From assembly GCA_030591745.1 (NCBI GenBank), contig JAUVAM010000173.1, forward strand, positions 1 to 7,455: a stretch of DNA of 7,455 bases, in the 5' to 3' direction. The position numbers and the translations under genes are program-made. Of the stretch, positions 5,971 through 7,455 are shown in pieces (positions within the stretch are counted from its first letter, which is position 1; every line of letters begins with the position of its first letter). This stretch comes from Deltaproteobacteria bacterium. Its GTDB lineage: Bacteria > Myxococcota > B64-G9. The notes under the pieces were generated by a model. The model saw only the letters and a program-made list of their open reading frames with translations, made no database searches and was not told the origin of the DNA.

Positions 5971-7455
5971 ATGACGAATCGACTCAATCACGCACTTGGC
6001 CTGTCGCTTTGCCTGGGGATGTTTGCCGGGCTTGTCTTGCCGACCGCCTGCAACCGGCCCGCGCCGGACCGTGAACCCGAGTTGGTCAACCTGAGTATTG
6101 CCGCCGAGGCCCCCGCCATCGGCCAGACCGACTCCACGGACGAGGCCGATCGCGAATGCGGTCTGGTGATGCGCTACCTCCACCGACTTTGGGGCGATGA
6201 TGGCGAATTCTTGCAGGCCTGCGACGAGGCAGGCTGCCATTTCGTCTGGCAGGGCAGCCTGGACGTGGCAAGCGAGGACCTCAATCCTGAAACCACGGTC
6301 GCCGTACTCTACCATCTGCAGGGCGAGGCCGAGTGGTGGCAAGTGCAAGCCCAACCCGAAGGCCCCGGGGGGCCCGGTTTCCTCAGGCACACTTTTCGTC
6401 TGGACGCCCACCTGCCCGGCCCGGACACGGATTTTGACACCCTCATGGCCTCGACCCTCGAGTTCATCCCCTTCATCCAAAAAGCCGACGGAACGCGGGT
6501 CTTCGACCACAACCGCAACCCGGGCGATTTCGACAACTACCTGGCCCGGGGCGGCCAGGGCTTTTCCCTCAGTCTGGATTCGGGCATCTGCACCCACCGG
6601 GCCCAAACAAGCGCGCTCCACTTCGGCGCCGACTGGAGTGAGTATCCCCTGAGCGTCTTGCGGGCGGGCGGCCAGTTGGCCATCCACTATGAGCTGGCCC
6701 GCTTGCCGGACTGCAACGAGGACACGGACTGGGACATCACCGCCTTCGTTCAAGTGGATGCGGACGGGCCCTTGCTTTCGGGCTCCGTGGTGGGCGTGGC
6801 CATCGAGGACGAGGGAGAAAGCAGCCGGGCTTATTCATGGCCCCTGCTCCTGGAGCTGCCCGAAGAGGCCCAGGCCATAAGCCTCTGGTTTCTGGCCAGC
6901 AGCACCGACGGCTGCGAAGTCTACGACTCAAATTTTGGGCATAACTATCACTTCGAGCTGGCCCCATCTTTGGCGAGCGATCCCTGCGCTGACTATGAAC
7001 AGTGGGAAGACCGTTACGGCGGTGCCACCAACTGCCCCGACTACGAAATCGCCGAGCAATTCGACGCCACCCACTGCGAGTTCGCTCTGCAGGGCTTGGG
7101 CGACGGATACGAAGGCCACTACGGCATCCCCTTTCGCTGGCTGGAAGCAACCCTGTGGATCGGCGAGAACGACGGCGAGGTCCTGAACACGGGCATGTAC
7201 GTGGCCTATCAGGACCACAGCGACGCGAGTTCGGACCAGCGCTGGATCTTCGGCCGGCCCAACGACGACGGCAGCTGGCAGACGGGCTTCAACTATTTGT
7301 TCACCGGCTACATGGGTTCGGGCAGCTATCTCTACACCATCGAGCATTTCGCTTTCTTCATCGACGTCCTGCGCCCGGACGGCGCGGTGCATCGACTTTG
7401 GCAGAGTCAGCAGGGCCAAAACTACGCTTGGTCCGATGCTTTCGACCTGCCCACC
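5971..7455 (+). CDS. Large acidic lipoprotein with repeated DUF6209-like modules (partial)
   Basis: The frame is open from ATG 5971 to the window edge, exactly 495 codons, with no stop. AAGG lies 8 nt before the ATG. A hydrophobic signal ends LVLPTAC, suggesting lipidation at Cys27, though Pro at -3 departs from the consensus lipobox. The mature chain is acidic and rich in aromatic residues. Three segments resemble each other at their ends: VFDHNRNPGDFDNY (177-190), VYDSNFGHNYHFEL (317-330) and LWQSQQGQNYAW (476-487). The middle segment also has GGQLAIHYELARLPDC (233-248) followed by DWDITAFVQVD, which resembles DUF6209 domains of myxobacteria as I recall them. An exported beta-sandwich protein is the likely reading; function is unknown. 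It is divergent from ettA. Opposite-strand frames here are shadows. Confidence 0.8.
   Translation, partial: MTNRLNHALGLSLCLGMFAGLVLPTACNRPAPDREPELVNLSIAAEAPAIGQTDSTDEADRECGLVMRYLHRLWGDDGEFLQACDEAGCHFVWQGSLDVASEDLNPETTVAVLYHLQGEAEWWQVQAQPEGPGGPGFLRHTFRLDAHLPGPDTDFDTLMASTLEFIPFIQKADGTRVFDHNRNPGDFDNYLARGGQGFSLSLDSGICTHRAQTSALHFGADWSEYPLSVLRAGGQLAIHYELARLPDCNEDTDWDITAFVQVDADGPLLSGSVVGVAIEDEGESSRAYSWPLLLELPEEAQAISLWFLASSTDGCEVYDSNFGHNYHFELAPSLASDPCADYEQWEDRYGGATNCPDYEIAEQFDATHCEFALQGLGDGYEGHYGIPFRWLEATLWIGENDGEVLNTGMYVAYQDHSDASSDQRWIFGRPNDDGSWQTGFNYLFTGYMGSGSYLYTIEHFAFFIDVLRPDGAVHRLWQSQQGQNYAWSDAFDLPT

Noticed and set aside
5920..6753. Minus-strand frame of 277 codons
   Set aside because: It is the shadow of the plus-strand lipoprotein frame, which has a signal peptide, ribosome site and a coherent protein; high GC explains the long antisense frame.

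Overview
The window looks like a chromosomal segment of a fairly GC-rich member of the former Deltaproteobacteria, most likely Myxococcota or a close relative. The evidence is three predicted lipoproteins of the kind common there: a Cys-rich protein with a myxobacterial-type CGNG...C repeat, a kelch-propeller lipoprotein, and a large acidic lipoprotein with DUF6209-like motifs. No taxonomic marker allows a finer call.

Layout: 1-296 (-) is the start of a Cys-rich lipoprotein whose 3' end lies off the window. 318-734 and 731-1168 (-) are a HepT/MntA toxin-antitoxin pair with an ATGA overlap. The antitoxin gene comes first, behind a promoter that should give a leaderless mRNA. 1267-1319 (-) is an intrinsic terminator for tRNA-Leu(UAA) at 1325-1409 (-), which has its own strong promoter at 1429-1457. 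1485-2651 (-) encodes an AAA ATPase with a C-terminal DUF4143 nuclease-like domain. 2720-4156 (-) encodes the kelch lipoprotein, driven by an extended -10 promoter. 4202-5887 (-) is ettA, an ABC-F translation factor. An 83-bp divergent gap follows, then a plus-strand gene from 5971 that stays open to the window edge (495 codons seen).

Functional reading: ettA and the tRNA are housekeeping genes. The TA pair and the DUF4143 ATPase lie on either side of the tRNA-Leu. In the lines I sampled they are lower in GC (about 43-52%) than the ettA and plus-strand lipoprotein region (up to about 70%), so they look like acquired accessory genes beside a tRNA. The lipoproteins point to envelope or surface roles of unknown purpose. 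I see no CRISPR array, insertion sequence, rRNA or complete multi-gene defence system beyond the TA pair. No gap between genes exceeds 300 bases. The best leads are the leaderless, operator-bearing TA promoter and the repeated modules of the plus-strand lipoprotein.
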